Positions 43,270 to 52,666 of a stretch of 64,000 nt of DNA are shown here, one piece after another; the first letter of the stretch is position 1, and each line of letters begins with the position of its first letter. The DNA is taken from NCBI GenBank assembly GCA_004297775.1, contig SCUE01000007.1, positions 62,001 to 126,000 of the forward strand, given 5' to 3'. Origin of the DNA: Chloroflexota bacterium. Lineage in GTDB: Bacteria > Chloroflexota > UBA6077 > FW602-bin22. The position numbers and the translations under genes are program-made. The notes beneath the pieces were generated by a model. That model worked only from the letters and a program-made list of their open reading frames with translations. It searched no databases and had not been told where the DNA came from.

Positions 43270-44436
43270 ATGCCACTCGACCTGACGGCAATCGCCCGGC
43301 AAGCCCGCCGCGATGTGCCAACGGCCGCCGCGGAAGCCGCTGACCTATTCGCGCAGGTGTCATCGGCCGTCGGGGCGCTGAGAAATCTCGACACCGAGCG
43401 GTTGCGCGAGCGGCGGGCGACGCGCCACGATGTCCCCTGGCTCACCGCCGAGCCAACTGAGCCACCGTCGTTACGCAAGGCCGCGCCCGTGCCCCTAACC
43501 GAGTACGCGGTCGTCGCGACCGATGGTTCACACGTCGACCAGGACCACCACGATGCCCTGCCGCACTGGCTTATCAACCTCGGGCTGATCACCTTGCGCT
43601 ACGGCGACCAACCGAGCGCTCAACTCGCAACCCGTTCCGAACTCGGCATTGGGCGCGACGCACTGTACTATCGCCACGACGGGCGACGGCATCGCATCCA
43701 GGGTCAGGTGTTGAACGTCCGTCGCCAGGTCGCCGAAGCGGCGGCTCTGGCGGAACTGTGCGAGGCCTCGCCGGGGGCGGCCGGGTTGATCGATGGCACG
43801 CTGGTTCTCAGCTCGATCAGCCGGTCCACGCAGCCTGAACCAACGGCGTTCTTGACTGAGTATCTGGCGGCACTCGATCGCGTCGAGTCCAGCGGCGGAA
43901 TCATCGCCGCATACATTTCGCAGCCCTCCGGCAGCGACGTCGTCGCCAGTCTACGGATCGGGTGCTGCGATCGGTCGTCGTGCGACCCCATCTGTCGGCT
44001 GGGCGATCGGGCGACGCGTCCGTGCGGTCTTTTTCCGGACGTACTCGACCGCCACCTGTTCGCGGCCATGCTCGAGGCGGGCGAGCGATCGGCCATCTGG
44101 CGCAGCGGCTGGCCAACCTCCCAGCGCTATTACGGACGCCACGCGGTTCATTTCTTCTACTTCGACACCGGCGTCGAGGTGTGTCGCGTCGAGATTCCGG
44201 CGTGGGTCGCGCTCGATCCGACGCGCGTCGATCGGCTCCACGCCGTTCTGTGCGCACAATGCGATCGTGGCGACGACGGATATCCGCGGGCGCTGATCGA
44301 GGCACATCACCTCGCCGTCGTCACCGCCGGCGATCGACGCGCGCTCGACACCGTGATCGATAATGCCCTGACGGCGGGTGGCATCGCCACGCTCGCTTCG
44401 GCCAAGCAACGCGCGAAGCGATTGCGCGCCGTGTAG
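43270..44436 (+). CDS. nurA: NurA-like DNA end-processing nuclease
   Basis: 388 residues. The NurA fold is recognised by AVVATDGSHVDQD with Asp85, GLIDGTLVLSS (second acidic motif), and late blocks HFFYFDTGVEVCRVEIP and YPRALIEAHHLAVV. NurA is a 5'-to-3' nuclease that works with the HerA translocase in resecting DNA ends. herA is not adjacent. It has cysteines around 235-260 (CCDRSSCDPIC) that may bind a metal. The gene abuts the DUF2342 gene, so they are co-transcribed. Confidence 0.88.
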   Translation: MPLDLTAIARQARRDVPTAAAEAADLFAQVSSAVGALRNLDTERLRERRATRHDVPWLTAEPTEPPSLRKAAPVPLTEYAVVATDGSHVDQDHHDALPHWLINLGLITLRYGDQPSAQLATRSELGIGRDALYYRHDGRRHRIQGQVLNVRRQVAEAAALAELCEASPGAAGLIDGTLVLSSISRSTQPEPTAFLTEYLAALDRVESSGGIIAAYISQPSGSDVVASLRIGCCDRSSCDPICRLGDRATRPCGLFPDVLDRHLFAAMLEAGERSAIWRSGWPTSQRYYGRHAVHFFYFDTGVEVCRVEIPAWVALDPTRVDRLHAVLCAQCDRGDDGYPRALIEAHHLAVVTAGDRRALDTVIDNALTAGGIATLASAKQRAKRLRAV

Positions 44437-44506
44437 CCTGCGCAAGCGCGCGTGGATCGAAGCGAAGCACTCGTCGCCGGCGAAGAATTCCCGCTCCAGG
44501 ACGTCG

Positions 44507-45022
44507 CTATGCGCGAATCGCCGCGATCGCGGCCTCCGCCACCTGGGCAGTGACGTCGTCCGAGCGCCCATCGGCGATCGCCTGGCGAACCCCGCTCGAT
44601 ATGATGGCCAACCACAGGTCCGCCAGGATGCGCGGCGGTAGATCCCGCGTCAACCCAGATGCCGAAGCCGAAGAAATCAACAATTCGACTGCACCCAGCA
44701 GACCAAACGCGTCACGCGCGCGATCGCCGAGATAGAGCGCGTGATCGATCAGGAGAACAAACCGAGTCCTCTCAGGCTCATCGCTGGCGGCTTGCAGGAT
44801 TGCGGCGCCAGCGAATAGGAGTTGATCGAGCGGCGAGCCAGTTGGCGGTAGGGCTTCAAGCATCGCCGATTCGAGCCAGGTCGATGACTCGGCCAACGCC
44901 GCGAGCGCGACGTCTTCCTTACTCGAGAAATAGTTGTAGATCGAGCCTTCGGAGACTCCGGCGAGGCGCGCGAGCGTTGGGACGGCGACGGCATGGAACT
45001 GCCCCTCGCCGAAAAGGCGCAC
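44507..45022 (-). CDS. TetR-family regulator, N-terminus in doubt
   Basis: 171 residues from GTG 45022. The helix-turn-helix is clear (VPTLARLAGVSEGSIYNYFS) with a C-terminal ligand/dimer domain of about 120 residues. The frame remains open upstream and encodes the missing helix 1 (KRRGVADKRAAILGAAVRLF), but I see no ATG, GTG or TTG between the upstream stop region and 45022. Either a rare start is used or the first helix is shortened. It sits 62 bp after the BNR protein gene and may regulate it. The gap 44437-44506 to nurA shows nothing. Confidence 0.8.
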   Translation of the reverse strand: MRLFGEGQFHAVAVPTLARLAGVSEGSIYNYFSSKEDVALAALAESSTWLESAMLEALPPTGSPLDQLLFAGAAILQAASDEPERTRFVLLIDHALYLGDRARDAFGLLGAVELLISSASASGLTRDLPPRILADLWLAIISSGVRQAIADGRSDDVTAQVAEAAIAAIRA

Positions 45023-45084
45023 GGCTGCGCCAAGGATCGCGGCGCGCTTATCCGCGACGCCGCGTCGTTTCGGGGCGGCTGAGA

Positions 45085-47103
45085 CTACGCCTTGGCTTCC
45101 GCGCGCGACTCGGTCAGTGTCCAGATCGCGCCTCCCAGGCTCGCCGCGAACAGCACGCCGTCCTTGGCGAAGTTCGGCGACAGCGCCAGCGACACGATAG
45201 CGCGATTCGTCAAATCGTCGTTCAACGCCGACCAGGTCAATCCGCCATTGCGCGACACATAGACGCCATCGCTAGTGCCAGCGTACAGCGTACCGTCCTT
45301 GACATACGTTGACGAGGCGACAAGGCTGACGACCGCCGTGTTCGGTCGCCCAACCCGCTCGGCGAACCAGAGCTGGCGACGGCCCGGACGCGGCGCGGCC
45401 ATTGGACCAGCCATCGGGCGCAGGACGGCGCCCTGCACGCCGACGAACACGGCGCGATCGCGGGCGTACGTCGGCGGCATCGTGATCGTGAGCCAGCGAC
45501 CGGGCGTGTGGTGCGAGGTGAGTGGCACCCAGGACTTCCCACCATCCTCGGAGCGCCAGATCACCACCTCCGCCTTACGATCGACCGCGCCCTCACGGAA
45601 TGTCCCGGCGTAGACCGTGCGGTCGGTCGCGTACTCGGGACTGCACGCGATTGCGACGATTTCGGTTCGATCGAAGCGCTCGGCGACCGTCTCCCAGGTA
45701 TCGCCGCGATCGCGCGACACAACCAGACTCGTTGTGTCGGGGCCCTCGGTCTGCCCACCCAGGACCGCGAAGACCATTCCATCTTCATCGAACGCCGGCG
45801 ACAGCGACACGGCACGCGCGCCTTCAGCCTCGTCCGCGCCCGATGCGAGACGCGACCAGGTCGCGCACGCGTCGACCGATCGAAACACACCGCGATTCGT
45901 CGCAACGAATGCGGTCTTGTCCTTCGCGTAATCGGGTGACAGGACCAACGACGTCACTTCTTGGTCGTCGAGGCCAGCGCCGCGCGAATCCCATGACTCC
46001 CCGCCATCGGACGAAACCGCGATCCCTTGATCGAGCGTGACCGTGAAGAGCGTCTTGTCCTTGCCGAAATCGGGCGACACCACCATCTGGACGAAGAGGC
46101 GCGCCGCGAGTCCTTCGCTCGACGGCAGCCAGGTTTCACCACCGTCCTCCGAGCGAACGACCCCGACGTTCGCGGTGCCCGCGAGGACCAGGCCGGCCGG
46201 ACCGCCCGCGAGCGCCAGCACGGCGTCGGACACTCCATCGGCGCGCTTCCACGACGCGCCACCGTTACGCGACACATACGGCCCGGCGTTCGTGCCAGCC
46301 ACGATCGTGCGATCGCGCGCGAAGTCTGGCGAGAGCGCAACCGCGTTCACGCAAACGTCATCCAGCCCCTTGTTCGACTGGCGAAACTTTCGGCCGCCAT
46401 CGGCCGACAGATAGATGCCCTCATCCTCGCTGCCCACGACGACAACACCGTCATCGGCGAAGGTGGGCGACAAGGCGACGCACTGAAGCGAGACGCCAGC
46501 CAGCTCCGGACCCGATTCGCGCCAGGCGCGACCCGCGTTCGGCGTTCGGTAGAAGCCATCGGTTGTGACGCAGAACGCGGTTTCGTCGCGATCGAATGTT
46601 GGTGAGAATGCCAGAGCCAGGACACCGAGTTCGAGGAGCCCGAAGTTGCTGGCGCTCCACGTTTTGCCGCCCGTCGTCGTACGAAACACACCGGCCGTCT
46701 CACTGCCGAGGAGCGCGGTCTGATCCGCGCCGAAACCGGGTGACACCGCGATCGCCTGCACGGACTCACGGCCGCCCCAGATCTCCGACGGGTGCCATTC
46801 GTCGCCGCCGTTGAACGTTTGAAACAAGCCGCCCGAGCGTGACCCGGCGAAGGCGATGCCGTCTTTGGCGTAGTTCGACGAGATCGCGACGCAGATCGCG
46901 AACGGGCTGGTGAAGCCCACGTTGGCCGGTCGCCACGTCTTACCACCGTCGAGCGAGCGATAGATCCCCGCCATCGTCGAGGCGAACACGGTCTTGTCTC
47001 CGGCGAACGCCGGTGAGAGCGCAAGCCCCGTCACCGTTCCGCCAGAATGGGAACCGCGTGGGCGCCACGCGCCAGTCAGAGGCTTGGTTGGTGTCGGGTT
47101 CAC
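45085..47103 (-). CDS. BNR/Asp-box repeat beta-propeller protein
   Basis: 672 residues built of about 12 tandem units of the pattern SPxFAxDxTxFAGTxxGVYRSxDGGxTW. Each has an Asp-box (SLDGGKTW, SADGGRKF, SEDGGETW, SRNGGLTW). Such repeats form one or two beta-propellers, as in Ycf48/sortilin-like proteins. No signal peptide is visible, so it may be cytoplasmic, which is unusual. Function unknown. GTG start with AAGGAG about 10 nt upstream. It lies between a chaperonin gene and a TetR gene on the same strand. Confidence 0.85.
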   Translation of the reverse strand: MNPTPTKPLTGAWRPRGSHSGGTVTGLALSPAFAGDKTVFASTMAGIYRSLDGGKTWRPANVGFTSPFAICVAISSNYAKDGIAFAGSRSGGLFQTFNGGDEWHPSEIWGGRESVQAIAVSPGFGADQTALLGSETAGVFRTTTGGKTWSASNFGLLELGVLALAFSPTFDRDETAFCVTTDGFYRTPNAGRAWRESGPELAGVSLQCVALSPTFADDGVVVVGSEDEGIYLSADGGRKFRQSNKGLDDVCVNAVALSPDFARDRTIVAGTNAGPYVSRNGGASWKRADGVSDAVLALAGGPAGLVLAGTANVGVVRSEDGGETWLPSSEGLAARLFVQMVVSPDFGKDKTLFTVTLDQGIAVSSDGGESWDSRGAGLDDQEVTSLVLSPDYAKDKTAFVATNRGVFRSVDACATWSRLASGADEAEGARAVSLSPAFDEDGMVFAVLGGQTEGPDTTSLVVSRDRGDTWETVAERFDRTEIVAIACSPEYATDRTVYAGTFREGAVDRKAEVVIWRSEDGGKSWVPLTSHHTPGRWLTITMPPTYARDRAVFVGVQGAVLRPMAGPMAAPRPGRRQLWFAERVGRPNTAVVSLVASSTYVKDGTLYAGTSDGVYVSRNGGLTWSALNDDLTNRAIVSLALSPNFAKDGVLFAASLGGAIWTLTESRAEAKA

Positions 47104-47149
47104 AGGGCTCTACTCCTTGGACCGTGGCACGCGCGGCTGGTCCCCGACC

Positions 47150-48796
47150 TTAGGGATTGACGCCGACGTCGTACATGGTGTGCTTGCGCAACACGAGCGT
47201 CTCGGTTGTCACAATCATCATCGCCCCCGAAACACCCGCCTCGACGGCCGCGCGGACGACCCGTGCCGGATCGTAGATGCCGGCCTCGATCATCGGGACA
47301 ACCTCACCGGTTCGCGCGTCGAATCCGTAGCCGGGACCGGCCTGCCGAACGCGCTCGACGATCGGCGCATCTTCCAGACCAGCATTCAGAATGATGCGAC
47401 GCATTGGCTCTTCGAGCGCCCGCGCTACAATCCGCAATCCGACCACTTCATCGCCAGTGGCCGGAATCGCGAGCACTTTCGGCACACACGCCAGAAGCGC
47501 GATACCTCCGCCGGGCACGATGCCGCCTTCGACTGCCGCGCGAACAGTCCGGACGCCGTCCTCCGCCCGGGCCTTGAGGAGCTTGAGGTCGGTCTCAGTC
47601 GCCGCGCCGACCGTGAGGATCGCGGCGCCTCCGCTCAACTTGCCGAGCCGCTCCCGCGCCTTGTCGTACTCGTAATCTTCCTTCTTCTCTTTGAACCACT
47701 TGATGTCCTTCTTGACCTCGACAAGCCGATCGCGTAGAGCTTGCGGATCGCCGGCGCCGCCGATGATCGAGAAGTAATCCTTGTTTGCCCAGATGCGCTG
47801 CGCGCGCCCGAGGTGGTTCAACTGGACATCTTGGATCATATCGCCGGCATCAAGGCTGATGACCTTGGCGCCGGTCAGAATCGCCAGATCTTCGAGAACC
47901 CGAAGGCGACGATCGCCGTGACCGGGCGCCTTGACCCCGATTGTCGTGATGCGTTTGTGGAGCGTGTTCGTGACAAGCAGCGCCAGAGCATCGCCCTCGA
48001 AGTCGTTCGCGACGACGAATAGGCTCTTCTCACCGGCTTCGATCAGCCGCTGCATCAACGGGATGAGCTGGCTGGCGTCTTTCAGCCAATGATCCGTGAT
48101 GAGCACGACCGGTGAATCGAGCATGGCTTCCATTCGCTCGCGGTCGGTCACCATGTACGGCGACACGTATCCCTTGTCCCAGGTAACGCCTTCGATGTAC
48201 CGCCGGTCGAGCGTTGCGCGCTGCGTCTCCTCGACGGTGATCGTGCCGTCCGCCCCGACGATGTCGAACATCTCGCCCAGGTAGCGGCCCATCTCTTCGT
48301 TGCCGGTTGCCGCGGCTGCGACGCGTGTGATCTCTTCCTGGGTGGACACGGGGACCTTCATCGCATCCAACTCGTCGAGAATGACGCGCAACGCCTTCTC
48401 AATGCCGTGGCGGATGATCATCGCGTTTCCGCCCGCCTCGATGTAGCGCAACGACTCGCGGATGATCGCATCGGCGAGGACGACCGCGGTCGTCGTTCCG
48501 TCGCCGACCTCGTCTTTCACGCGCCAGGCGAGCTGTCGCATGATCATTGCGCCCATGCTCTCGTACTTATCTTTCAGCTCAATGACGCGTCGTAGGATCG
48601 TGCCGCCGTCATCGAGGATCTCCGGACTGCGGTTGTCACCGGTGAGCGGCTGAATCGCCACGCTTCGGGCGATCGGACCCAGGGTCGGTCGAACGAGCTT
48701 GGCCGCCTTCTCGACGCCGCGCATCAACGCGCGTCGAGCGCTCGTGCTGAAGAGCAGGCGCTGGCCCGGCAGGGGAAAGTGATCGGCGAAACGCAT
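47150..48796 (-). CDS. groL: GroEL-type chaperonin (paralog without groES)
   Basis: 548 residues from ATG 48796; GTG 48802 is an alternative. Equatorial, intermediate and apical domains are all present. ATPase residues are conserved: the Asp in EILDDGGTI, GDGTTTAVVLA and the EDG of ARAEDGVRTVRA. The GGIVPGGG hinge and C-terminal segment are recognisable. The C-terminus lacks the GGM-rich tail (it ends MYDVGVNP) and the N-terminus has a roughly 20-residue extension. No groES is adjacent and no CIRCE operator is seen, so it is probably a divergent second chaperonin. Confidence 0.92.
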   Translation of the reverse strand: MRFADHFPLPGQRLLFSTSARRALMRGVEKAAKLVRPTLGPIARSVAIQPLTGDNRSPEILDDGGTILRRVIELKDKYESMGAMIMRQLAWRVKDEVGDGTTTAVVLADAIIRESLRYIEAGGNAMIIRHGIEKALRVILDELDAMKVPVSTQEEITRVAAAATGNEEMGRYLGEMFDIVGADGTITVEETQRATLDRRYIEGVTWDKGYVSPYMVTDRERMEAMLDSPVVLITDHWLKDASQLIPLMQRLIEAGEKSLFVVANDFEGDALALLVTNTLHKRITTIGVKAPGHGDRRLRVLEDLAILTGAKVISLDAGDMIQDVQLNHLGRAQRIWANKDYFSIIGGAGDPQALRDRLVEVKKDIKWFKEKKEDYEYDKARERLGKLSGGAAILTVGAATETDLKLLKARAEDGVRTVRAAVEGGIVPGGGIALLACVPKVLAIPATGDEVVGLRIVARALEEPMRRIILNAGLEDAPIVERVRQAGPGYGFDARTGEVVPMIEAGIYDPARVVRAAVEAGVSGAMMIVTTETLVLRKHTMYDVGVNP

Positions 48797-48836
48797 GCCC
48801 ACGGCTGTAGATCAGACTCCTCGAAGCTGGGCGGAG

Positions 48837-48864
48837 TCTATAGATCGGCATGAAAAAGTGTCAA
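48837..48864 (-). promoter_or_regulatory. Promoter of chaperonin gene
   Basis: On the minus strand TTGACA (48864-48859), a 16-base spacer and TATAGA (48842-48837) lie about 40 bases before the chaperonin start. It is a good housekeeping match. No CIRCE repeat accompanies it. Confidence 0.7.
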
Positions 48865-48912
48865 CGAAGCGAAGCGGCCGTGCACGTAGAACGGTGGGAC
48901 GCGGAGCGCCGT

Positions 48913-48942
48913 TTGACACTGGTGTTGGTACATCGGTATATT
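48913..48942 (+). promoter_or_regulatory. Promoter of the fused-permease sugar importer
   Basis: TTGACA (48913-48918), an 18-base spacer and TATATT (48937-48942) lie 106 bases before the binding-protein ATG. The roughly 100-base leader shows no recognised riboswitch. Confidence 0.7.
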
Positions 48943-49047
48943 GGCGTCGCTCGATGCCGTCTGGATGTTCGGCGGGGAACTGTCGGGGGAATGTAATCCA
49001 GTCAGCGGGCAGCGTGCAGGCATGTCCATTTGGGAGGTTTTGGAACG

Positions 49048-50610
49048 ATGATCGATCCTCGCGCGAAATCCCTGGGACGCCGCGGCTTCCTGAAGTGGTC
49101 CGCATTGGCGGTCGGAGCGACCACCGTGCCAATCCTTCAGGCGTGCGGGGGCGCGGCCCCAACCGCCACGGCCGTGCCGAAGCCGGCCGAGGCGCCGAAG
49201 CCAGCCGCGCCAGCGCCCGCTGCCCCGGCACCGAAGCCACCGGAAGCGGCGAAGCCGGCCGCGGCCGCGCCGACCGCGACACCCGCTCCGTCGCAGACGG
49301 TCGTCCAGGCCGTCGCCGCGCTGCAGAAGCCGAAGTCGAACGCCAAGATCACAGGGAAACTGCAGATTCTGCAGAACCAGGACTTCCACCCGGATCACAA
49401 CGCGTTCGTCCGACTTCTCCTCGAAGAGTGGGGCAAGGCTCAGAACTGGCAGATGGATGTGTCGTACATCGCTGGGTTCCAGGGCGGCTCCGACCTGAAC
49501 CAGAAGTTGGTTGCGATGGTCCAGGCCGGCACGCCTCCCGACCTCATGGATCACAGCGTCAGCCACAAGCAGCAGACGTTCCTCGGCGTGATCGAGGACG
49601 TCACAGCACTGGTGAAAGAGAACGAAGCGGCGCATGGAAAGTCGGTCGTCGGCATTCAGCGCGCGGCCGAGTACGACGGCAAGTGGTGGGGCGTTCCCTA
49701 CTACACCCGCGCCGGTGGCTACTACATTCGCAACGACTGGTTCAAGGACGCCGGCGTAAGTCCTGATACCGAACTCAACACCTACAACAAGATGCGCGAT
49801 GTCGCCCTGAGGATCTCCGACCCGGACAAGAAGCGCTGGGGCTGGGGCATGACCGTCAACCGGTCCGGCGACGGCGAGTCGATCGTCAAGAACCTGATCT
49901 GGGCGCACGGCGGCCGCTTCCAGGATAAGACCGGCCAGTTGATCACTCTGAACACGGCCGAGACCGTTGCTGGGTACGAATGGCTGAAGGAGACCTACAT
50001 CGACCCGAAGTGGGCCAAGGCGCTGCCGCCGGGCGTCAACGCCTGGAACGACATCTCGAATAACGAGGCGTTCCTCGCCGGCACGCTCGGCATCACGCAG
50101 AACGCCGGTACGATGCTCGCCAAGGCGTACTTCGACAAGGTGCCGCACGCCGAGACGATCGGCTTCGTGCAGACGCCGTTCAGCCTGGACGGCAAGGGCC
50201 CGCGCTGCGAGAGCGGCGGCGGCGAGACTCTGCGCATCCTCAAGGGGACCAAGAACCGGGATGCCGCGAACGACACGATCAAGTTCTGGACCTCAACACC
50301 GGTGCAGCAGACGATCTGGAAGATCTCGACCTCGTACGCCCTTCCGGCGTACGACAAGGGTTGGGACGATCCGATCATCAAGGGCAACAAGATCTCGTCG
50401 ACGTTCAAGGCCGTTGTGAACAACGAGGACTGGTGGGGCGACGCCACGCCGGGACCGATCCAGGCCGCGATGGACGCGGTATCGGTATCGAACATGTTCA
50501 CCGACACGATGGGCGAGGTCATCAAGGGTAAGCCCGTCAAGCAAGCCGTCGAGGAAATGCACAAGCGCGCGGTCAAGATCTACAAGGAGTTCGGGCTCAA
50601 GGGCGAATAG
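49048..50610 (+). CDS. Tat-exported sugar-type ABC binding protein (SBP family 1)
   Basis: 520 residues from ATG 49048. The GGGAGG ribosome site is about 11 nt upstream, a little far. A twin-arginine signal (LGRRGFLKWSALAVGA) ends in a lipobox with Cys33 (PILQAC). A Pro/Ala/Lys linker (about 34-85) leads to the SBP-family-1 fold (QNQDFHPDHNAFVRLLLEEW, WWGVPYYTRAGGYYIRNDWF). The family takes carbohydrates or polyols. A strong hairpin and a fused permease follow. Confidence 0.93.
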   Translation: MIDPRAKSLGRRGFLKWSALAVGATTVPILQACGGAAPTATAVPKPAEAPKPAAPAPAAPAPKPPEAAKPAAAAPTATPAPSQTVVQAVAALQKPKSNAKITGKLQILQNQDFHPDHNAFVRLLLEEWGKAQNWQMDVSYIAGFQGGSDLNQKLVAMVQAGTPPDLMDHSVSHKQQTFLGVIEDVTALVKENEAAHGKSVVGIQRAAEYDGKWWGVPYYTRAGGYYIRNDWFKDAGVSPDTELNTYNKMRDVALRISDPDKKRWGWGMTVNRSGDGESIVKNLIWAHGGRFQDKTGQLITLNTAETVAGYEWLKETYIDPKWAKALPPGVNAWNDISNNEAFLAGTLGITQNAGTMLAKAYFDKVPHAETIGFVQTPFSLDGKGPRCESGGGETLRILKGTKNRDAANDTIKFWTSTPVQQTIWKISTSYALPAYDKGWDDPIIKGNKISSTFKAVVNNEDWWGDATPGPIQAAMDAVSVSNMFTDTMGEVIKGKPVKQAVEEMHKRAVKIYKEFGLKGE

Positions 50611-50637
50611 CCCGCGAACTGAATTTCTCGCCTAGGA

Positions 50638-50673
50638 CGAACCGCGGCCGATCGGGCGATCGGCCGCGGTTCG
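50638..50673 (+). promoter_or_regulatory. 16-bp perfect stem-loop after binding-protein gene
   Basis: CGAACCGCGGCCGATC pairs perfectly with GATCGGCCGCGGTTCG around a GGGC loop, 27 bases after the SBP stop and 45 bases before the permease start. A weak T-containing stretch (TGTTCATT) follows. It is likely an attenuating terminator or RNA-stability element. Confidence 0.75.
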
Positions 50674-50718
50674 TGTTCATTCGGACTCGTGGCCTGGACC
50701 GGGCGAAGAGGAGCAATC

Positions 50719-52662
50719 ATGACGATGAGTAGCGAGAGTCTGGTCGCGCGAAGTGCTCGGTCGAACAGCATCGGCCAACAACTCGAGCGAGTATTCGGCC
50801 GCGACTTTCGCGTGGCCTGGCTCTTCTTCCTGCCGACGGCACTTCTCCTCGGCGGCCTGATCGCCTATCCGGTATTCAACGCTGTCTACTTGAGCTTGCA
50901 CGTCGCGGTCGGTCCGACCGTCGGCCGATTTGTCGGTCTCGACAATTACATCGATCTCTGGGACGACCCGATGTTCCGTGAGTCAGTGTTCTTGACGGCA
51001 CGCTTCACGTTCTTCTCCGTGTTCTTCAAGTTCTGGCTGGGTCTCGCCGCGGCGGTGATGCTTCACCAACGGATCAAGTTCCGGAACGTGCTGACGGCAC
51101 TGGTTCTTTTGCCGTGGATCGTACCCGAGGTTGTCACGGCACTAGCGTGGCGCGGCATCTTCGACCCGGTCTTCGGTGGCCTGAACAACGCGCTTCTGAC
51201 GCTTGGGCTGGTCGATAAGGGTATTGCCTGGCTGGGCACACCAGAATTGGCACTCCCGGCCGTGACGGCCGTGAACGTGTGGAAGGGCATTCCCTTCTTT
51301 GCGGTCACGTTGCTGGCTGGCATGAAGTCGATTGATTCCGAGCAATATGACGCCGCGGCGGTCGATGGGGCGAGCGCGTGGCGCCGCTTCATTCACATCA
51401 CACTGCCAGGGCTTCGCTACGTCATCATCGTCTGCACGCTGCTCTCGACGATCTGGACGTTTAACAACTTCGGAATCATTTACCTGTTGACGGGCGGCGG
51501 TCCGGGTGGATCGACGCGCGTCTACACGATCCTCGCCTACGAAGCACTGGCGGGACTCCGCTACAGCTTCTCGGTGACCGTGGCTCTGGCGATGGCGCCG
51601 TTCCTCGGGGTGATCATCTTCGTCCTTGGTCGATACATGATGACAAACAATCAGCGGGTCGACGAAGGCGGTTTGGCTAGCACGATCGTGAGCGCCATCA
51701 CCTGGCCAGTCAGAATGGTCGGCACGGTTCTTGGATTCGTGTTTGGCGTCGTGAACAACGCGGTCGAGGATGTCCTCAGCGGTATGAGTCGCGTGCTCAG
51801 CCGCGGCCAACCCGGCGGAGCATTCAGCCAGCGCACCTCGAAGCGCGCCTCTCGCGCCGCGCTCTACGCCTGCCTTTCGGCGCTCGTCGCGTTCGAGCTG
51901 TTCCCGTTCTACTGGGTCATCATCACCGCTTTCAAGACCGGTGATCAAATTCGGACCTTCCGTTCGATCTTCTGGCCCGAGCCGTTTTCGCTCGACAATT
52001 TCGTGTATATGCTCCAGGAGCGACCGTTCATGCTCTGGATGCAAAACACGTTCAGCGTTGCGCTGGTGGCGACGTTCATCGCGATCCTCGCGTCGTCGCT
52101 TGGCGCCTATGCGATCGTTCGCATGCGGTGGCGCGGGCAGGGGCCAATCTCGACGATCATCCTGATCGCCTACCTCATTCCAGGCGTGCTTCTGATCGTG
52201 CCACTCTTCCAGATTCTCGTCTGGCTAAAGCTCGTCAACTCGCTCGGCGCGTTGATGATTACGTATCCGACGTTTACGCTGCCGTTCGCGACGTGGATGC
52301 TGATGGGGTACTACCGCGCGATCCCCGAGGAACTCGAGGAGGCCGCCCTGATCGACGGCTGTAATCGGTTCCAGGCCTTCTTCCGCATCATCCTGCCGCT
52401 GATCCGGCCTGCGCTCCTGGCCGTGGCGCTGTTCGCTGTCACGGGTGCGTTTAACGAGTTCTTGATGGCGTTCGTCTTCACGACCAGTGAGCAGTACATG
52501 ACCGTCGGCGTCGGTATGGCCAAGATGGTTATCGGAGATATCTTCCCGTTTGGGCCGATGTCGGCCGGCGCGATCATGATGGCCATACCCGTCATCATCC
52601 TGTACACATTCGCGCAGCGGGTTATGGTCGAGGGCCTGACCGCTGGTTCCGTCAAGGGCTAG
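50719..52662 (+). CDS. Fused MalF-MalG-type ABC permease
   Basis: 647 residues from ATG 50719 (GAGGAG 6 nt upstream). It contains two complete MalF/MalG-type permease halves in one chain. The first (about 20-305) has EAA-type loop YDAAAVDGASAWRRFIHITL. The second (about 375-645) has EEAALIDGCNRFQAFFRIIL. They are joined by a roughly 65-residue linker with an extra hydrophobic stretch (about 335-365). Normally these are separate proteins, as in the third importer of this window. No ATPase gene is adjacent, so a shared MsmK-type ATPase is implied. A terminator hairpin follows. Confidence 0.93.
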   Translation: MTMSSESLVARSARSNSIGQQLERVFGRDFRVAWLFFLPTALLLGGLIAYPVFNAVYLSLHVAVGPTVGRFVGLDNYIDLWDDPMFRESVFLTARFTFFSVFFKFWLGLAAAVMLHQRIKFRNVLTALVLLPWIVPEVVTALAWRGIFDPVFGGLNNALLTLGLVDKGIAWLGTPELALPAVTAVNVWKGIPFFAVTLLAGMKSIDSEQYDAAAVDGASAWRRFIHITLPGLRYVIIVCTLLSTIWTFNNFGIIYLLTGGGPGGSTRVYTILAYEALAGLRYSFSVTVALAMAPFLGVIIFVLGRYMMTNNQRVDEGGLASTIVSAITWPVRMVGTVLGFVFGVVNNAVEDVLSGMSRVLSRGQPGGAFSQRTSKRASRAALYACLSALVAFELFPFYWVIITAFKTGDQIRTFRSIFWPEPFSLDNFVYMLQERPFMLWMQNTFSVALVATFIAILASSLGAYAIVRMRWRGQGPISTIILIAYLIPGVLLIVPLFQILVWLKLVNSLGALMITYPTFTLPFATWMLMGYYRAIPEELEEAALIDGCNRFQAFFRIILPLIRPALLAVALFAVTGAFNEFLMAFVFTTSEQYMTVGVGMAKMVIGDIFPFGPMSAGAIMMAIPVIILYTFAQRVMVEGLTAGSVKG

Positions 52663-52666
52663 GCGT

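Noticed and set aside
48797-48912. CIRCE heat-shock operator before the chaperonin gene
   Set aside because: No TTAGCACTC/GAGTGCTAA repeat is present; only a housekeeping promoter is seen.
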